A stretch of 64,000 bases of DNA from an uncultured Pelagibacteraceae bacterium (lineage in GTDB: Bacteria > Pseudomonadota > Alphaproteobacteria > Pelagibacterales > Pelagibacteraceae), in the NCBI GenBank assembly GCA_902588965.1, contig CACIRD010000003.1, positions 62,001 to 126,000 of the forward strand. Reading direction: 5' to 3'. Below are positions 36,269 to 46,928 of this stretch, one piece after another; the stretch's first letter is position 1; each line of letters starts with the position of its first letter. Made by a program: the position numbers and the translations under genes. The notes beneath the pieces were generated by a model, which worked only from the letters and a program-made list of their open reading frames with translations, did no database searches and was not told the DNA's origin.

Positions 36269-39200
36269 TGAACAGATATTTAAAAAATAAAAAATTACTT
36301 GAAAGAAACAATGCTTATTCACCAGATATGGAACATGATGCATGTGGAGTAGGTCTGGTTGCATCTACTGAAGGAAAGAAATCAAGAAAGGTAGTTGAAT
36401 ATGGAATACAGGCTTTAAAAGCTGTCTGGCACAGGGGAGCAGTGGATGCTGATGGTAAGACTGGAGATGGAGCAGGCATTCATGTTGAAATCCCTAAAGA
36501 ATTCTTTAAGGAAAAAATAGAGGCAACAGGTCATGACTACGACAATTCTGAGATTTGTATTGGTATGATATTTTTGCCAAGAAATAATTACGAGGCTCAA
36601 GAAAATTGCCGAACGTTAGTTGAAAAGGAATTGACCCAAAATGATTTCAATATTTATGGTTGGAGGCAAGTTCCGGTAAATACGAAAGTTTTAGGAGAGA
36701 AAGCAGAACAAACTAGACCTGAAATAACTCAAGTTTTGTTTAGACATAACAATCAAAAATTATCAGGTAAAGCTTTAGAAATAAAACTCTATGAGACAAG
36801 AAGAAAAATAGAGAATAATGTTAGACAAAATCATTTAGATAATTTTTATATTTGTTCTTTCAGCTCTAAATCAATCATTTATAAAGGTATGTTTTTGGCT
36901 GAGGCATTAGCAGATTTTTATCCCGACCTAGCAGACGAAAGATTTATATCAAGGTATGCAATTTTTCATCAAAGATTTTCTACAAATACAGCCCCGAGTT
37001 GGGATCTTGCACAACCTTTTAGATCTTTAGCTCACAATGGTGAAATAAATACTCTTAAGGGAAATGTTAATTGGATGAAAGTTCACGAGCAAGAGATGTC
37101 CAGTGAAGTATTTGAGGATGTTGAAAATTTAAAACCCGTAATTTTACCGGGAAATTCAGACTCGGCATCTTTAGATAATGTTTTTGAATTATTAAATGTT
37201 TCTGGACAACCGGCTCCTTTAGCAAAACTTATGTTAATACCTGATGCATGGTCAAAAAAAAGCGAAGTTCTTCCAAAAGATCATCTAAGATTATTTAATT
37301 TTCTTAACAGTACAATGGAGCCATGGGACGGGCCTGCAGCAATAGCAGCTACAGATAATGAATGGGTCATTGCAGCTACCGACCGGAATGGTCTTAGACC
37401 CCTAAGATATACTGTTACCAAAGATAATTTTTTATTTGCAGGTTCAGAAACTGGAATGATAAATATTGATGAAAATAAAATAGTAATGAAAGGAAGACTA
37501 GGACCAGGTGAAATAATAGGTGTAAGAATTGAAAAAGGAAAATTATTTACAAACGAAAAAATAAAAAATTATTTAGCTAAAGATTATAAACACTTTAACA
37601 ATCAAATTATTGATTTAGATAAAAAATTAGTAATGACTGAGGAAAAACCATTTTTTAAAGGAGATGAACTTAAAAAAAGACAGTATGCATTTGGTATAAG
37701 CCTAGAGGATTTAGAGTTAATACTACACCCTATGGCTGAAGACTCAAAAGAGGCAACAGGATCAATGGGCGATGATACACCCTTAGCTGTACTTTCAGAT
37801 AAATATAGACCCTTATATCATTTCTTTAGACAAAATTTTAGTCAAGTAACTAATCCGCCAATAGATTCTTTAAGGGAAAATAAAGTTATGAGCCTCAAAA
37901 CTAGATTTGGAAACTTAGGAAATATTTTAAATTTTGATAATTTAACAAAAGAAAATATTTATGTTTTAAACAGCCCTATATTATCTAACTCTCAGTTTTT
38001 AAAATTTAATAATTTTTTTAAGAAAAAAATAAAATTCGTAGACTGCACTTTTAAAAATGACGAAAGTCTTGACATTGTTTTAGAAAAAATAAGAAAAGAT
38101 TCTGAGATAGCTGTACGTCAAGGTTCAACACAAATAGTATTATCAGACAAAAATTTATCAGAAGATAGATTACCAATACCTATGTTATTAGCAGTAGGTG
38201 CAATAAACACTTACTTGATAAAACATAAATTAAGAGGATATGTTTCAATAAATGTGCAAACTGGTGAAGCAATGGATACACACTCATTTGCAACACTTAT
38301 TGGAGTGGGTGCTACAACTGTAAATCCTTATCTGGCTTTAGACGGACTATATCAAAGATTTGAGAAAAAACTTTTTGGCAAATTCGAATACGAAGAATGT
38401 GTGAGTAGATATATAAAATCTGTTAATAGTGGACTGTTAAAAATAATGTCTAAAATGGGTATTTCAGTAATTAGTTCTTATAGAGGTGGCTGCAATTTTG
38501 AAACCGTTGGTTTGAGTAGAACGGTAGTTTCAGAATATTTTCCAGGGGTTATTTCAAAAATCTCAGGAATTGGTCTAACTGGTATTGAGAAGAAACTAAG
38601 GTCAATACATGAAAAAGCATTTAGCAATGAAGATAAAGTATTGCCAATCGGAGGTATTTACCGTTACAGAAAGAATGGTGAAGTTCATCAATATCAGGGT
38701 AAATTAATTCATTTGTTACAAAGTGCAGTTACTTCAGGTTCTTATGAAACTTATAAAAAGTATGCTGAAGGAATTTATAACCTACCACCAATTAATTTGA
38801 GAGATCTTATTGATTTCAGAAAAAGATATTTAAACAATCCAATAGATATTTCAGAAGTTGAGCCAGTTGAAAATATACTTAAAAGATTTGGAAGCGGAAG
38901 TATGTCTCATGGAGCTTTATCTAAAGAGGCACATGAGACGCTAGCAATAGGAATGAATCGTATTAAAGGCGCTTCGTGTAGCGGCGAAGGTGGAGAAGAT
39001 GAAGTAAGATTTAAAAAAATGGATAATGGAGATAGTGCGAATTCAAGAGTGAAACAAATAGCCTCTGCAAGATTTGGGGTAACAATAAACTATTTAAATA
39101 ATTGCAATGAAATTGAGATCAAAATTGCTCAAGGTGCTAAACCAGGAGAAGGTGGTCAATTACCAGGATTTAAAGTATCAAAAGAAATCGCAAGATTAAG

Positions 39201-40773
39201 ACACTCAACGCCTGGTGTAACTTTGATTTCACCCCCGCCTCACCACGATATATATTCAATAGAAGATCTTGCACAATTAATTTATGATTTAAAACAAATT
39301 AATCCTAAGGCAAGAGTTGGTGTAAAACTTGTAGCATCTTCTGGAATAGGAACAATTGCAGCTGGTGTTGCAAAAGCAAAAGCAGATATAATTTTAATTT
39401 CCGGCCACAATGGAGGTACCGGAGCGTCTCCACAAACAAGCGTTAAGTACGTGGGGATACCATGGGAAATGGGCTTAACCGAAGCCAACCAAGTCCTAAC
39501 ATTAAATAATTTAAGAGACTCGGTAACCTTAAGAACCGATGGAGGAATAAAAACCGGCAGAGATGTTGTAATTGCAGCCATGATGGGCGCCGAGGAGTAT
39601 GGCGTAGCAACAACTGCTTTAGTGGCTATGGGCTGTATTATGGTTCGCCAATGTCACTCAAATACCTGCCCAGTGGGAGTGTGTACACAGGATGACAAGC
39701 TGAGAGAAAAATTTAGTGGTACCCCGGATAAGGTCGTAAATTTATTTACTTTTATAGCTAAGGAGGTTAGAGAAATCCTAGCGGAATTAGGATTTAAATC
39801 AATTAATGAAGTAATTGGAAGAACTGATTTACTAAGACAGGTAAGCAAAGGATCACCAAATTTAGATGACCTAGATTTGAACCCTTTGTTTGTTCAAGCC
39901 GATAGCGGAAAAAATAAACGTTATTGTGAAGATCAATCAATAAATATAGTCCCAGATACGCTTGATCAAGAAATATGGTCATCTATTGAAAAAAAAATTG
40001 ATAATAGAGAAAAAATAGAAGATATATTTAAAATTAAAAATACACACAGAGCCGTTGGTACAAGAATTTCTCATAATCTTTTTAAAAAGTTTGGTTATGA
40101 AAAGTTAGAAGATGATTTTTTAAATCTAAATTTTGTTGGATCCGCTGGACAATCTTTTGGTGCATTTGGAGGAAAAGGCTTAACTTTAAATTTGCAAGGA
40201 GATGCAAATGATTATGTCGGCAAAGGTTTATCAGGAGCAATATTATCAATTAAACTTTCTAAGGAAAGTAACCTTAAATCTTATGAAAATACCATAATAG
40301 GAAATACAGTTTTATATGGAGCTACTTCTGGGAAATTGTATGCTTCAGGGAAAGCAGGTGAAAGATTTGCTGTTAGAAATTCTGGAGCAATTTCTGTAAT
40401 AGAAGGATGTGACTCTAATGGTTGTGAGTATATGACAGGCGGAGCAGTTGTAATTTTAGGTGATGTGGGTGATAATTTTGCTGCGGGCATGACAGGAGGA
40501 ATGGGTTTTGTCTATGACAAAAATAAATTGTTCAGTAAAAAAGTTAACTCTGAAACAGTAATGTGGCAAATTCCAGAAACAGATTACTGGAAAGATTATT
40601 TAAAATCATTAATTTCAGAGCATTTAAAATATACTGAATCTGAAATTTCAAGAACAATACTAGATAATTTCCAAAACGAATTACCTAACTTTCTACAAGT
40701 TTGTCCCAAAGAAATGTTGGATAAATTGGATAATCCAATTACATTAAAATCTATTATAAAAAAGGTTGTTTAA
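36268..40773 (+). CDS. gltB: Glutamate synthase, large (alpha) subunit
   Basis: GltB uses glutamine and 2-oxoglutarate to make two glutamates, the second half of the GS-GOGAT ammonia route. At 1501 residues it has normal length. After a short propeptide comes the N-terminal nucleophile Cys in EHDACGVGLVAS, then the type II amidotransferase domain, and the FMN domain with SSSGIGTIAAGV-like and LISGHNGGTGASPQTS segments. The 3Fe-4S ligands are in VRQCHSNTCPVGVC. The C-terminal glycine-rich beta-helix (GGAVVILGDVGDNFAAGMTG) is complete. Confidence 0.97.
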   Translation: MNRYLKNKKLLERNNAYSPDMEHDACGVGLVASTEGKKSRKVVEYGIQALKAVWHRGAVDADGKTGDGAGIHVEIPKEFFKEKIEATGHDYDNSEICIGMIFLPRNNYEAQENCRTLVEKELTQNDFNIYGWRQVPVNTKVLGEKAEQTRPEITQVLFRHNNQKLSGKALEIKLYETRRKIENNVRQNHLDNFYICSFSSKSIIYKGMFLAEALADFYPDLADERFISRYAIFHQRFSTNTAPSWDLAQPFRSLAHNGEINTLKGNVNWMKVHEQEMSSEVFEDVENLKPVILPGNSDSASLDNVFELLNVSGQPAPLAKLMLIPDAWSKKSEVLPKDHLRLFNFLNSTMEPWDGPAAIAATDNEWVIAATDRNGLRPLRYTVTKDNFLFAGSETGMINIDENKIVMKGRLGPGEIIGVRIEKGKLFTNEKIKNYLAKDYKHFNNQIIDLDKKLVMTEEKPFFKGDELKKRQYAFGISLEDLELILHPMAEDSKEATGSMGDDTPLAVLSDKYRPLYHFFRQNFSQVTNPPIDSLRENKVMSLKTRFGNLGNILNFDNLTKENIYVLNSPILSNSQFLKFNNFFKKKIKFVDCTFKNDESLDIVLEKIRKDSEIAVRQGSTQIVLSDKNLSEDRLPIPMLLAVGAINTYLIKHKLRGYVSINVQTGEAMDTHSFATLIGVGATTVNPYLALDGLYQRFEKKLFGKFEYEECVSRYIKSVNSGLLKIMSKMGISVISSYRGGCNFETVGLSRTVVSEYFPGVISKISGIGLTGIEKKLRSIHEKAFSNEDKVLPIGGIYRYRKNGEVHQYQGKLIHLLQSAVTSGSYETYKKYAEGIYNLPPINLRDLIDFRKRYLNNPIDISEVEPVENILKRFGSGSMSHGALSKEAHETLAIGMNRIKGASCSGEGGEDEVRFKKMDNGDSANSRVKQIASARFGVTINYLNNCNEIEIKIAQGAKPGEGGQLPGFKVSKEIARLRHSTPGVTLISPPPHHDIYSIEDLAQLIYDLKQINPKARVGVKLVASSGIGTIAAGVAKAKADIILISGHNGGTGASPQTSVKYVGIPWEMGLTEANQVLTLNNLRDSVTLRTDGGIKTGRDVVIAAMMGAEEYGVATTALVAMGCIMVRQCHSNTCPVGVCTQDDKLREKFSGTPDKVVNLFTFIAKEVREILAELGFKSINEVIGRTDLLRQVSKGSPNLDDLDLNPLFVQADSGKNKRYCEDQSINIVPDTLDQEIWSSIEKKIDNREKIEDIFKIKNTHRAVGTRISHNLFKKFGYEKLEDDFLNLNFVGSAGQSFGAFGGKGLTLNLQGDANDYVGKGLSGAILSIKLSKESNLKSYENTIIGNTVLYGATSGKLYASGKAGERFAVRNSGAISVIEGCDSNGCEYMTGGAVVILGDVGDNFAAGMTGGMGFVYDKNKLFSKKVNSETVMWQIPETDYWKDYLKSLISEHLKYTESEISRTILDNFQNELPNFLQVCPKEMLDKLDNPITLKSIIKKVV

Positions 40774-40779
40774 TTTTTA

Positions 40780-41535
40780 TTAAATCAAAGAATAAATAAT
40801 TTTATCAATTTCTTTATTAATTTTATTTAAATTTTTTTTACTTGATAAACTATGATCTCCATTTTTTATAATTATAAGTTTCTTTTTCGCATTTTTAAAT
40901 AAAGATAGTATTTTTTTTGAAAAACTTAAGGGGACAACCTCATCTTTATTTCCATGAAGCATAGTGATAGGTATTTGATTTTTGAATCTTTTATGTAAGA
41001 CTCTATTCAATTTTCCATCTTTTATAAGTTGAAGTGTTATTGGATATTCATATTTTTCTATTTTAAGATAATGTATTTTTTTAGTTAAAATTTCTCTCTT
41101 TATTTTTTTTGTAAATTTATCCCACATTAGTCTTTGAAGAAATTCCGGAGCAGATCCTATTCCAATAAAACCTTTAATTTGTTTTGAAAAATATTTAAAT
41201 TGATTTAAAGCTATCCAAGCACCCATACTAGATCCAACTAAAATAAATTTATTTTTTTTTATAATTTTTTTTATAATTATTTTGGTTTCATTTGACCATT
41301 TTGTTATATTACCACGAGTAAATTTACCCGAAGATTTACCGTGTCCAGAGTATTCCAAAGCTAGGAAGCCAATTTTTTTCTTTTTACAATATCTTTGAAA
41401 GTTTTTAGGTTTTTCACCCTCAAGATCAGACATAAAACCGTGAAGAAAAACTAAATAAATTTTCCTTTTAGGTATAATTGATAAATATCTTAGTTTTTTT
41501 TTATTTTTCAATTTTAAATATTTAAATTTATTCAT
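40780..41535 (-). CDS. Alpha/beta hydrolase
   Basis: A 251-residue alpha/beta hydrolase. The N-terminal oxyanion segment is FLHGFMSDLEGEKP, ALEYSGHGKSSGKF follows as in serine-type hydrolases, the nucleophile is in VGSSMGAWIAL, the acid in LHGNKDEVVP and the catalytic His in IKNGDHSLSS. No signal peptide is seen. Such genes near alphaproteobacterial biosynthetic operons are often esterases or thioesterases of unknown substrate. It is convergent with gltB. Confidence 0.85.
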   Translation of the reverse strand: MNKFKYLKLKNKKKLRYLSIIPKRKIYLVFLHGFMSDLEGEKPKNFQRYCKKKKIGFLALEYSGHGKSSGKFTRGNITKWSNETKIIIKKIIKKNKFILVGSSMGAWIALNQFKYFSKQIKGFIGIGSAPEFLQRLMWDKFTKKIKREILTKKIHYLKIEKYEYPITLQLIKDGKLNRVLHKRFKNQIPITMLHGNKDEVVPLSFSKKILSLFKNAKKKLIIIKNGDHSLSSKKNLNKINKEIDKIIYSLI

Positions 41536-41582
41536 ATAAAGTTTATTTAGTTAGTTAGTTAATTAATGTATATTTTACTTTA

Positions 41583-42737
41583 ATGGCATCAAAATTAAAA
41601 GTCTTACAGGTAATTCCCAGGTTAGGATATGGGGGTGCCGAAACTGGCTGTTATGATTTAGCTCATTATCTGCATGAAGTTGGTTGTAAATCATATGTGA
41701 TCACGAGTGGTGGCGAACTAATAAAATATATTAATAAAAAAAAAGTTACTTTAATTAAACTTCCTGTTCATAGTAAAAATCCAATACTCATTTTATTAAA
41801 TAGTTTCATAATTAGTTTAATAATTTTATTTTTAAATATCTCAATTGTACACGCTAGAAGCAGAGCACCTGCTTGGTCATGTTACATAGCCACTACTATC
41901 ACAAGAAGAAAGTTTGTGACAACTTTTCATGGAACATATAATATTCAAAATTCTGTGAAAAAATATTATAATTCAATAATGTTAAAATCTGACTTAATTA
42001 TTGCTGGTTCAAATTTTATATTTTCACATATTAATAATAATTATAAAAAATATCTTAATAATAAAAAAAAGTTTTTAGTTATTTTTAGAGGAATAAATAC
42101 AGAGTATTTTGATCCAGATAATATTAAGCAAGATGAAATTATAAAAATAAAAAATTTATGGAAAATTGAAGAAGATAAAAAAATTATTTTATTACCTGGA
42201 AGACTCACTTCTTGGAAAGGCCAAGAGATATTCATCGAGTCGATTAACAAACTTAAATCATCTAATTCTGATATTAAATTTGTAGCTATTTTGTTAGGTA
42301 GTGATCAAGGAAGAAAAGTATATCGAAAGAAACTAGAAACTTTGATACATAAATATAGGTTAACAAACGTAATTAAATTTGTTGATAATTGTAAAAAAAT
42401 GCCTGTTGCTTATAAAGTAGCCGATATAATTATTTCATCATCTATTGAACCCGAAGCGTTTGGAAGAGTAGCAGTAGAGGCTCAATCTATGAGAAAACCG
42501 ATTATTGCAAGTAATATAGGAGGATCTTTAGAGACTATTATAAATAATAAAACTGGTTTATTATTTGAAAGTGGTAATTCGCAATCTTTAACAAATAAAA
42601 TAAATGAAATAATTAGTCTTGATACACTTACATTAGATTTAATGGGTAAAGAAGGAAGAAAAAATGTATTAAAAAGATTTAATATTGAAAAAATGTGTTT
42701 AAATACTTATTCAGAATATAAAAAATTAATAAACTAA
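41583..42737 (+). CDS. GT4-family glycosyltransferase
   Basis: A 384-residue GT-B retaining glycosyltransferase. The N-terminal domain begins VLQVIPRLGYGGAETGCYDLA. The C-terminal nucleotide-sugar domain contains ILLPGRLTSWKGQEIFIE and the E-x7-E signature region SSIEPEAFGRVAVEAQSMRKP. Family members act in LPS, capsule or glycolipid synthesis. The stop overlaps the thrS start by one base, which ties it to a translation operon rather than to a glycan locus. Confidence 0.9.
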   Translation: MASKLKVLQVIPRLGYGGAETGCYDLAHYLHEVGCKSYVITSGGELIKYINKKKVTLIKLPVHSKNPILILLNSFIISLIILFLNISIVHARSRAPAWSCYIATTITRRKFVTTFHGTYNIQNSVKKYYNSIMLKSDLIIAGSNFIFSHINNNYKKYLNNKKKFLVIFRGINTEYFDPDNIKQDEIIKIKNLWKIEEDKKIILLPGRLTSWKGQEIFIESINKLKSSNSDIKFVAILLGSDQGRKVYRKKLETLIHKYRLTNVIKFVDNCKKMPVAYKVADIIISSSIEPEAFGRVAVEAQSMRKPIIASNIGGSLETIINNKTGLLFESGNSQSLTNKINEIISLDTLTLDLMGKEGRKNVLKRFNIEKMCLNTYSEYKKLIN

Positions 42738-44653
42738 TGCCAAATATTAAACTACCTGATGGTAAACAAATAAAATTTGATAAGCCTATTAGCGGTTTTG
42801 ATATATGCAATAAAATTAGCAAATCTCTCTCAAAGAATGCTCTTATTATGAGTGTTAATGGCGAACCTAAAGATTTATTTTTTAATATTAAAAAAGACTC
42901 GTCTGTAAAAATATTTACTGCAAAGGACCCTGAAGGACTTGATACAATTCGACATGATACAGCACATATACTTGCAATGGCAGTTCAGGAGCTTTTTCCT
43001 GGTACTCAGGTAACTATTGGACCAGTTATACAAGATGGTTTTTATTATGACTTTTCAAGAAAAGAACCATTTACACAAGAGGATCTTGATAAAATTGAAA
43101 AAAAAATGAGAGAAATTGTTGATAGAGATGAAAAAACAAGAAGAGAAGTTTGGGAAAGAAAAAAAGCTATAGATCATTTCAAAAAAAATGGTGAAATTTA
43201 TAAATCTGAAATAATAAAAAGTATCCCTGAAAATGAAGAAGTTTCACTTTATTTCCATGGAGAATGGCATGATTTATGCAGAGGTCCACATCTTCCATCG
43301 ACTGGAAAAATTGGAAAATATTTTAAACTTATGAAAGTTTCAGGTGCTTACTGGAGAGGAGATTCTAAAAATGAAATGCTTCAAAGAATTTATGGTACAT
43401 CTTGGGCATCACAAAAGGAACTTGATGATTATCTTAAAAGAATTGAGGAAGCTGAAAAAAGAGACCACAGAAAGTTAGGAAAAGAAATGGATTTATTTCA
43501 TTTTAGAGAAGAAAGTCCTGGTTCAGTATTTTGGCATGAAAAAGGTTGGACTCTTTTTCAGAAATTAATTGATTATATGAGATTAAGACAAAAAAGAGCA
43601 GGATATAAAGAAATAAATACACCAGAGATCTTAGATAGAAGCTTGTGGGAAAAGTCTGGACATTGGGAAAAGTTTGGCGAACATATGTATACCTCAACTA
43701 CCCCAGATGAAAAAATTTTTGCTGTAAAACCAATGAATTGTCCAGGGTGTGTTCAGGTTTTTAATCAAGGTTTGAAAAGTTATAGAGATCTTCCATTAAA
43801 AATGTCTGAGTTTGGAAAAGTACACAGATATGAACCATCAGGTGCTCTTCATGGTTTAATGAGAGTAAGAGCTTTCACTCAAGACGATGCTCATATTTTT
43901 TGTACTGAGGATCAAATTACAAGTGAGTCATTAAGTGTAACAAATTTAATTTTAGATATTTATAAAGAATTAGGTTTTAGTGATGTAATCTTAAAGTATT
44001 CAGATAGACCCGATGTGAGGGTTGGAGATGATGAGATTTGGGATAAGTCAGAGTCTGCATTGCTTGAAGCCGTTAAGGCAACTAAACTAGAATATAGTGT
44101 TAACAAAGGTGAGGGAGCATTTTATGGTCCTAAAATAGAATTTGTTCTAAGGGATGCAATTGGAAGAGATTGGCAGTGTGGAACTTTACAAGTTGATCTT
44201 AATTTACCTGAGAGATTAGGAGCATCATATGTTGATAAAGACGGATCAAAGAAAGTTCCTGTAATGCTTCATAGAGCTTTATTTGGATCGCTTGAGAGAT
44301 TTATTGGTATATTAATTGAAAATTATGCTGGTAAATTTCCTTTTTGGATTAGCCCTCTTCAGGTAGTAGTTATACCTGTGTCAGATGAATTTGATAAATA
44401 TGCAAAAGAGATTACTAGTAAGATTAATAGTTCTGGAATAAATTGCCAAGTTGATTTAAAAAATCACAATTTAAATTACAAAATCAGGGAACATTCTTTG
44501 TCTAAAGTACCAATTTTGTTAATATGCGGAAAAAAAGAAGTTGACAGTAATAGTGTAACTATTAGAAGATTAGATTCTAATAAACAAGAAAATATGAAGT
44601 TAAATAAATTTTTAGAAAAATATACTGCTTTAAATAAAGCATCATCGAATTAA
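42737..44653 (+). CDS. thrS: Threonyl-tRNA synthetase
   Basis: This class II synthetase has 638 residues. Order: TGS domain (1-60), editing/SAD domain with HDTAHILAMAVQELFPGTQV, catalytic core from about 240, and C-terminal anticodon-binding domain. The zinc-site Cys is in VKPMNCPGCVQVF, and the other two zinc ligands are His in GALHGLMRVRAFTQDDAH and VPVMLHRALFGSLERF. ThrS charges tRNA-Thr. It heads the conserved thrS-infC-rpmI-rplT-pheS-pheT run. Confidence 0.97.
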   Translation: MPNIKLPDGKQIKFDKPISGFDICNKISKSLSKNALIMSVNGEPKDLFFNIKKDSSVKIFTAKDPEGLDTIRHDTAHILAMAVQELFPGTQVTIGPVIQDGFYYDFSRKEPFTQEDLDKIEKKMREIVDRDEKTRREVWERKKAIDHFKKNGEIYKSEIIKSIPENEEVSLYFHGEWHDLCRGPHLPSTGKIGKYFKLMKVSGAYWRGDSKNEMLQRIYGTSWASQKELDDYLKRIEEAEKRDHRKLGKEMDLFHFREESPGSVFWHEKGWTLFQKLIDYMRLRQKRAGYKEINTPEILDRSLWEKSGHWEKFGEHMYTSTTPDEKIFAVKPMNCPGCVQVFNQGLKSYRDLPLKMSEFGKVHRYEPSGALHGLMRVRAFTQDDAHIFCTEDQITSESLSVTNLILDIYKELGFSDVILKYSDRPDVRVGDDEIWDKSESALLEAVKATKLEYSVNKGEGAFYGPKIEFVLRDAIGRDWQCGTLQVDLNLPERLGASYVDKDGSKKVPVMLHRALFGSLERFIGILIENYAGKFPFWISPLQVVVIPVSDEFDKYAKEITSKINSSGINCQVDLKNHNLNYKIREHSLSKVPILLICGKKEVDSNSVTIRRLDSNKQENMKLNKFLEKYTALNKASSN

Positions 44654-45199
44654 GTGGTAGATCATAAAAAAAATTATTTCCATAGACGAAACAAAGATAG
44701 AGGTCCTAGATCAAATAACAGGATTTACTCTCCAGAAGTTCAAGTAATTTCGAGCAGCGGCGATAACTTGGGTGTATTGAATACAAGTGAAGCACTATCT
44801 ATTGCAAGAGAAGAGGGATTAGACTTAATCGAAATTTCTCCAAACGCAAAACCTCCTGTCTGCAAAATAATGGACATGGGTAAATTTAAGTATGATGCTC
44901 AAAAAAAAGCAAACAAAGCAAAAAAAAAACAAAAAAAAATTGAGCTTAAAGAAATTAAATTAAGACCAGTCACTGAGGTGCATGACTATTCTTTTAAAAT
45001 GAAAAATGCTCAAAAATTTTTGACTAAAGGGGATAAGGTAAAGTTTACAATTAGATTTAAAGGTAGGGAATTACAACATACTCATTTAGGAAATGAACTA
45101 ATGGAAAAAATAAAAGCTGATATGTCTACCTTAGGTAAAATAGAAATGCATCCAAAATTTGATGGTAAACAAATGATAATGGTAATTCAGCCATTGTAG
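44654..45199 (+). CDS. infC: Translation initiation factor IF-3
   Basis: IF-3 keeps ribosomal subunits apart and checks the initiator tRNA. The 181 residues carry the N-domain (SGDNLGVLNTSEALSIAREEGLDL, NAKPPVCKIMDMGKFKY), a lysine-rich linker, and the C-domain (KVKFTIRFKGRELQHTHLG). The start codon is GTG directly after the thrS stop (TAAGTG). Rare start codons are typical of infC, where they allow autoregulation. No ATG occurs earlier in frame. Confidence 0.95.
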   Translation: MVDHKKNYFHRRNKDRGPRSNNRIYSPEVQVISSSGDNLGVLNTSEALSIAREEGLDLIEISPNAKPPVCKIMDMGKFKYDAQKKANKAKKKQKKIELKEIKLRPVTEVHDYSFKMKNAQKFLTKGDKVKFTIRFKGRELQHTHLGNELMEKIKADMSTLGKIEMHPKFDGKQMIMVIQPL

Positions 45200-45252
45200 T
45201 TAATATTTAAGGTTGTAAAATAATTATAAAATTTGTATAAGTTCCGCCATAT

Positions 45253-45459
45253 ATGCCAAAATTAAAAACTAAAAGCTCAGCAAAAAAAAGATTTAAAATT
45301 ACTGCTAAAGGTAAAGTTGTTATGGCCCAAGCAGGTAAAAGACATGGTATGATTAAAAGAACTAACTCACAGATAAGAAAACAAAGAGGAACTACAACTA
45401 TGGCAAAGCAAGATGGAAAAATTGTAAAATCTTATATGCCATATAGTTTGAGGGGATAA
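45253..45459 (+). CDS. rpmI: Large ribosomal subunit protein bL35
   Basis: bL35 of 68 residues, with the family start [20 protein letters not shown] and [20 protein letters not shown] at the end. The upstream gap of 53 bp could carry the L20-binding operator seen in other bacteria, but I see no convincing fold. rplT follows after a single base. Confidence 0.94.
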   Translation: MPKLKTKSSAKKRFKITAKGKVVMAQAGKRHGMIKRTNSQIRKQRGTTTMAKQDGKIVKSYMPYSLRG

Positions 45460-45460
45460 A

Positions 45461-45817
45461 ATGACAAGAGTTAAAAGAGGTGTTACTAGTCACGCTAAAC
45501 ATAAAAAAGTACTTAAAGCTGTAAAAGGTCAATGGGGTAGGAGAAAAAATACTATTCGTATAGCCAGACAAGCTATGGAAAAATCCATGCAGTACGCTTA
45601 CAGAGATCGAAGAAATAAAAAAAGAGAGTTTAAATCTCTTTGGATTCAAAGAATTAATGCAGGAGTAAGATCTCAAGGATTAACTTATTCAAAATTCATA
45701 TACGCTTTAAATAAATCAGGGATCAAATTAGACAGAAAAATTCTAGCACAAATAGCATATGATAACCCAGAGGCATTTAAAACTATAGTTAAAAAGGCTC
45801 AGGCAGCTCTTAACTAA
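45461..45817 (+). CDS. rplT: Large ribosomal subunit protein bL20
   Basis: bL20 (118 residues) nucleates 50S assembly and represses its own operon in several bacteria. [30 protein letters not shown] is the extended N-terminal tail. [24 protein letters not shown] and [24 protein letters not shown] are the globular part. It lies 1 base after rpmI. Confidence 0.96.
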   Translation: MTRVKRGVTSHAKHKKVLKAVKGQWGRRKNTIRIARQAMEKSMQYAYRDRRNKKREFKSLWIQRINAGVRSQGLTYSKFIYALNKSGIKLDRKILAQIAYDNPEAFKTIVKKAQAALN

Positions 45818-45860
45818 TCTTCTCTATTGTTTTTCTGAAGTTAAGAAATAATCTATTCAA

Positions 45861-46928
45861 ATGTCAGATATTATAAAAATTAAAGATGAATATCTTAAAA
45901 AGCTGAATGAAAATTTAGATCTTATTAGTATTAACCAAATTAAATCTGAGCTATTTGGAAAAAATGGTAAAGTTTCTAATGAATTTAAAAAGATGGGATC
46001 TATTCCAGCAGAAGATAGAAAAAAATTTGCATATGATTTAAATTTAGTAAAAGAAGAGTTGCAAAATGTAATTGAAAAAAAACTAAAAGAAATTGAAACT
46101 CATCAAATAAATTTAAAGCTTCAAAATGAAAAAGTAGATGTTACTTTGCCAGAGAGAAATTTTAATCGAGGTAAAATACATCCTGTATCTCAAGTTATAG
46201 ATGAAATATCATCTATATTCTCAGAAATAGGCTTCAGCGTAGAGGAAGGACCAGATGTAGAGAACGAGTATAATAATTTTACAGCTTTAAACACGCCTGA
46301 CAATCATCCAGCAAGAGATATGCATGATACTTTTTATTTAGATAAAAAAAAAGAGTTTTTACTAAGAACTCATACGTCCCCTGTACAGGTTAGAACGATG
46401 TTGGGAGGTAAACCTCCATTTAAGATAATTGCACCAGGAAGAACTTATAGATCAGACAGTGACCAGACACATGCACCGATGTTCCATCAGGTAGAGGGTC
46501 TGCACATTGATAAAAATATTAATATGAGTCATTTAAAAGGGTGTTTAAATTATTTTATAAAAGAATTTTTTGAAGTTGATAAAATTAAGATGAGGTTTAG
46601 ACCAAGTCATTTTCCATTTACCGAGCCATCAGCTGAGGTAGATATTGGTTATGAGTTAAAAGATGGAAAAATTATTATAGGAGATGGTGACAAGTGGCTA
46701 GAAATCCTGGGATGTGGGATGGTACATCCAAATGTTCTTAAAAATGTAAATGTCGATCCCTCAAAGTATCAAGGCTATGCCTTCGGTATAGGAATAGATA
46801 GATTAGCGATGTTAAAGTATGGAATTAATGATTTAAGAGCTTTTTTTGAAACTGATTATAGATGGCTAAATCATTTTGGATTTGATCCACTAGATGTTCC
46901 TTCAAACTATAGAGGGTTAAGTAGATGA
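45861..46928 (+). CDS. pheS: Phenylalanyl-tRNA synthetase alpha subunit
   Basis: The alpha chain carries the class II catalytic core. In 355 residues there is an N-terminal coiled coil (to about 90), then [18 protein letters not shown], motif 2 in [39 protein letters not shown], and motif 3 [17 protein letters not shown]. It overlaps pheT by 4 bases (ATGA), giving equal subunit synthesis. PheS and PheT form an alpha2-beta2 enzyme charging tRNA-Phe. Confidence 0.97.
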   Translation: MSDIIKIKDEYLKKLNENLDLISINQIKSELFGKNGKVSNEFKKMGSIPAEDRKKFAYDLNLVKEELQNVIEKKLKEIETHQINLKLQNEKVDVTLPERNFNRGKIHPVSQVIDEISSIFSEIGFSVEEGPDVENEYNNFTALNTPDNHPARDMHDTFYLDKKKEFLLRTHTSPVQVRTMLGGKPPFKIIAPGRTYRSDSDQTHAPMFHQVEGLHIDKNINMSHLKGCLNYFIKEFFEVDKIKMRFRPSHFPFTEPSAEVDIGYELKDGKIIIGDGDKWLEILGCGMVHPNVLKNVNVDPSKYQGYAFGIGIDRLAMLKYGINDLRAFFETDYRWLNHFGFDPLDVPSNYRGLSR

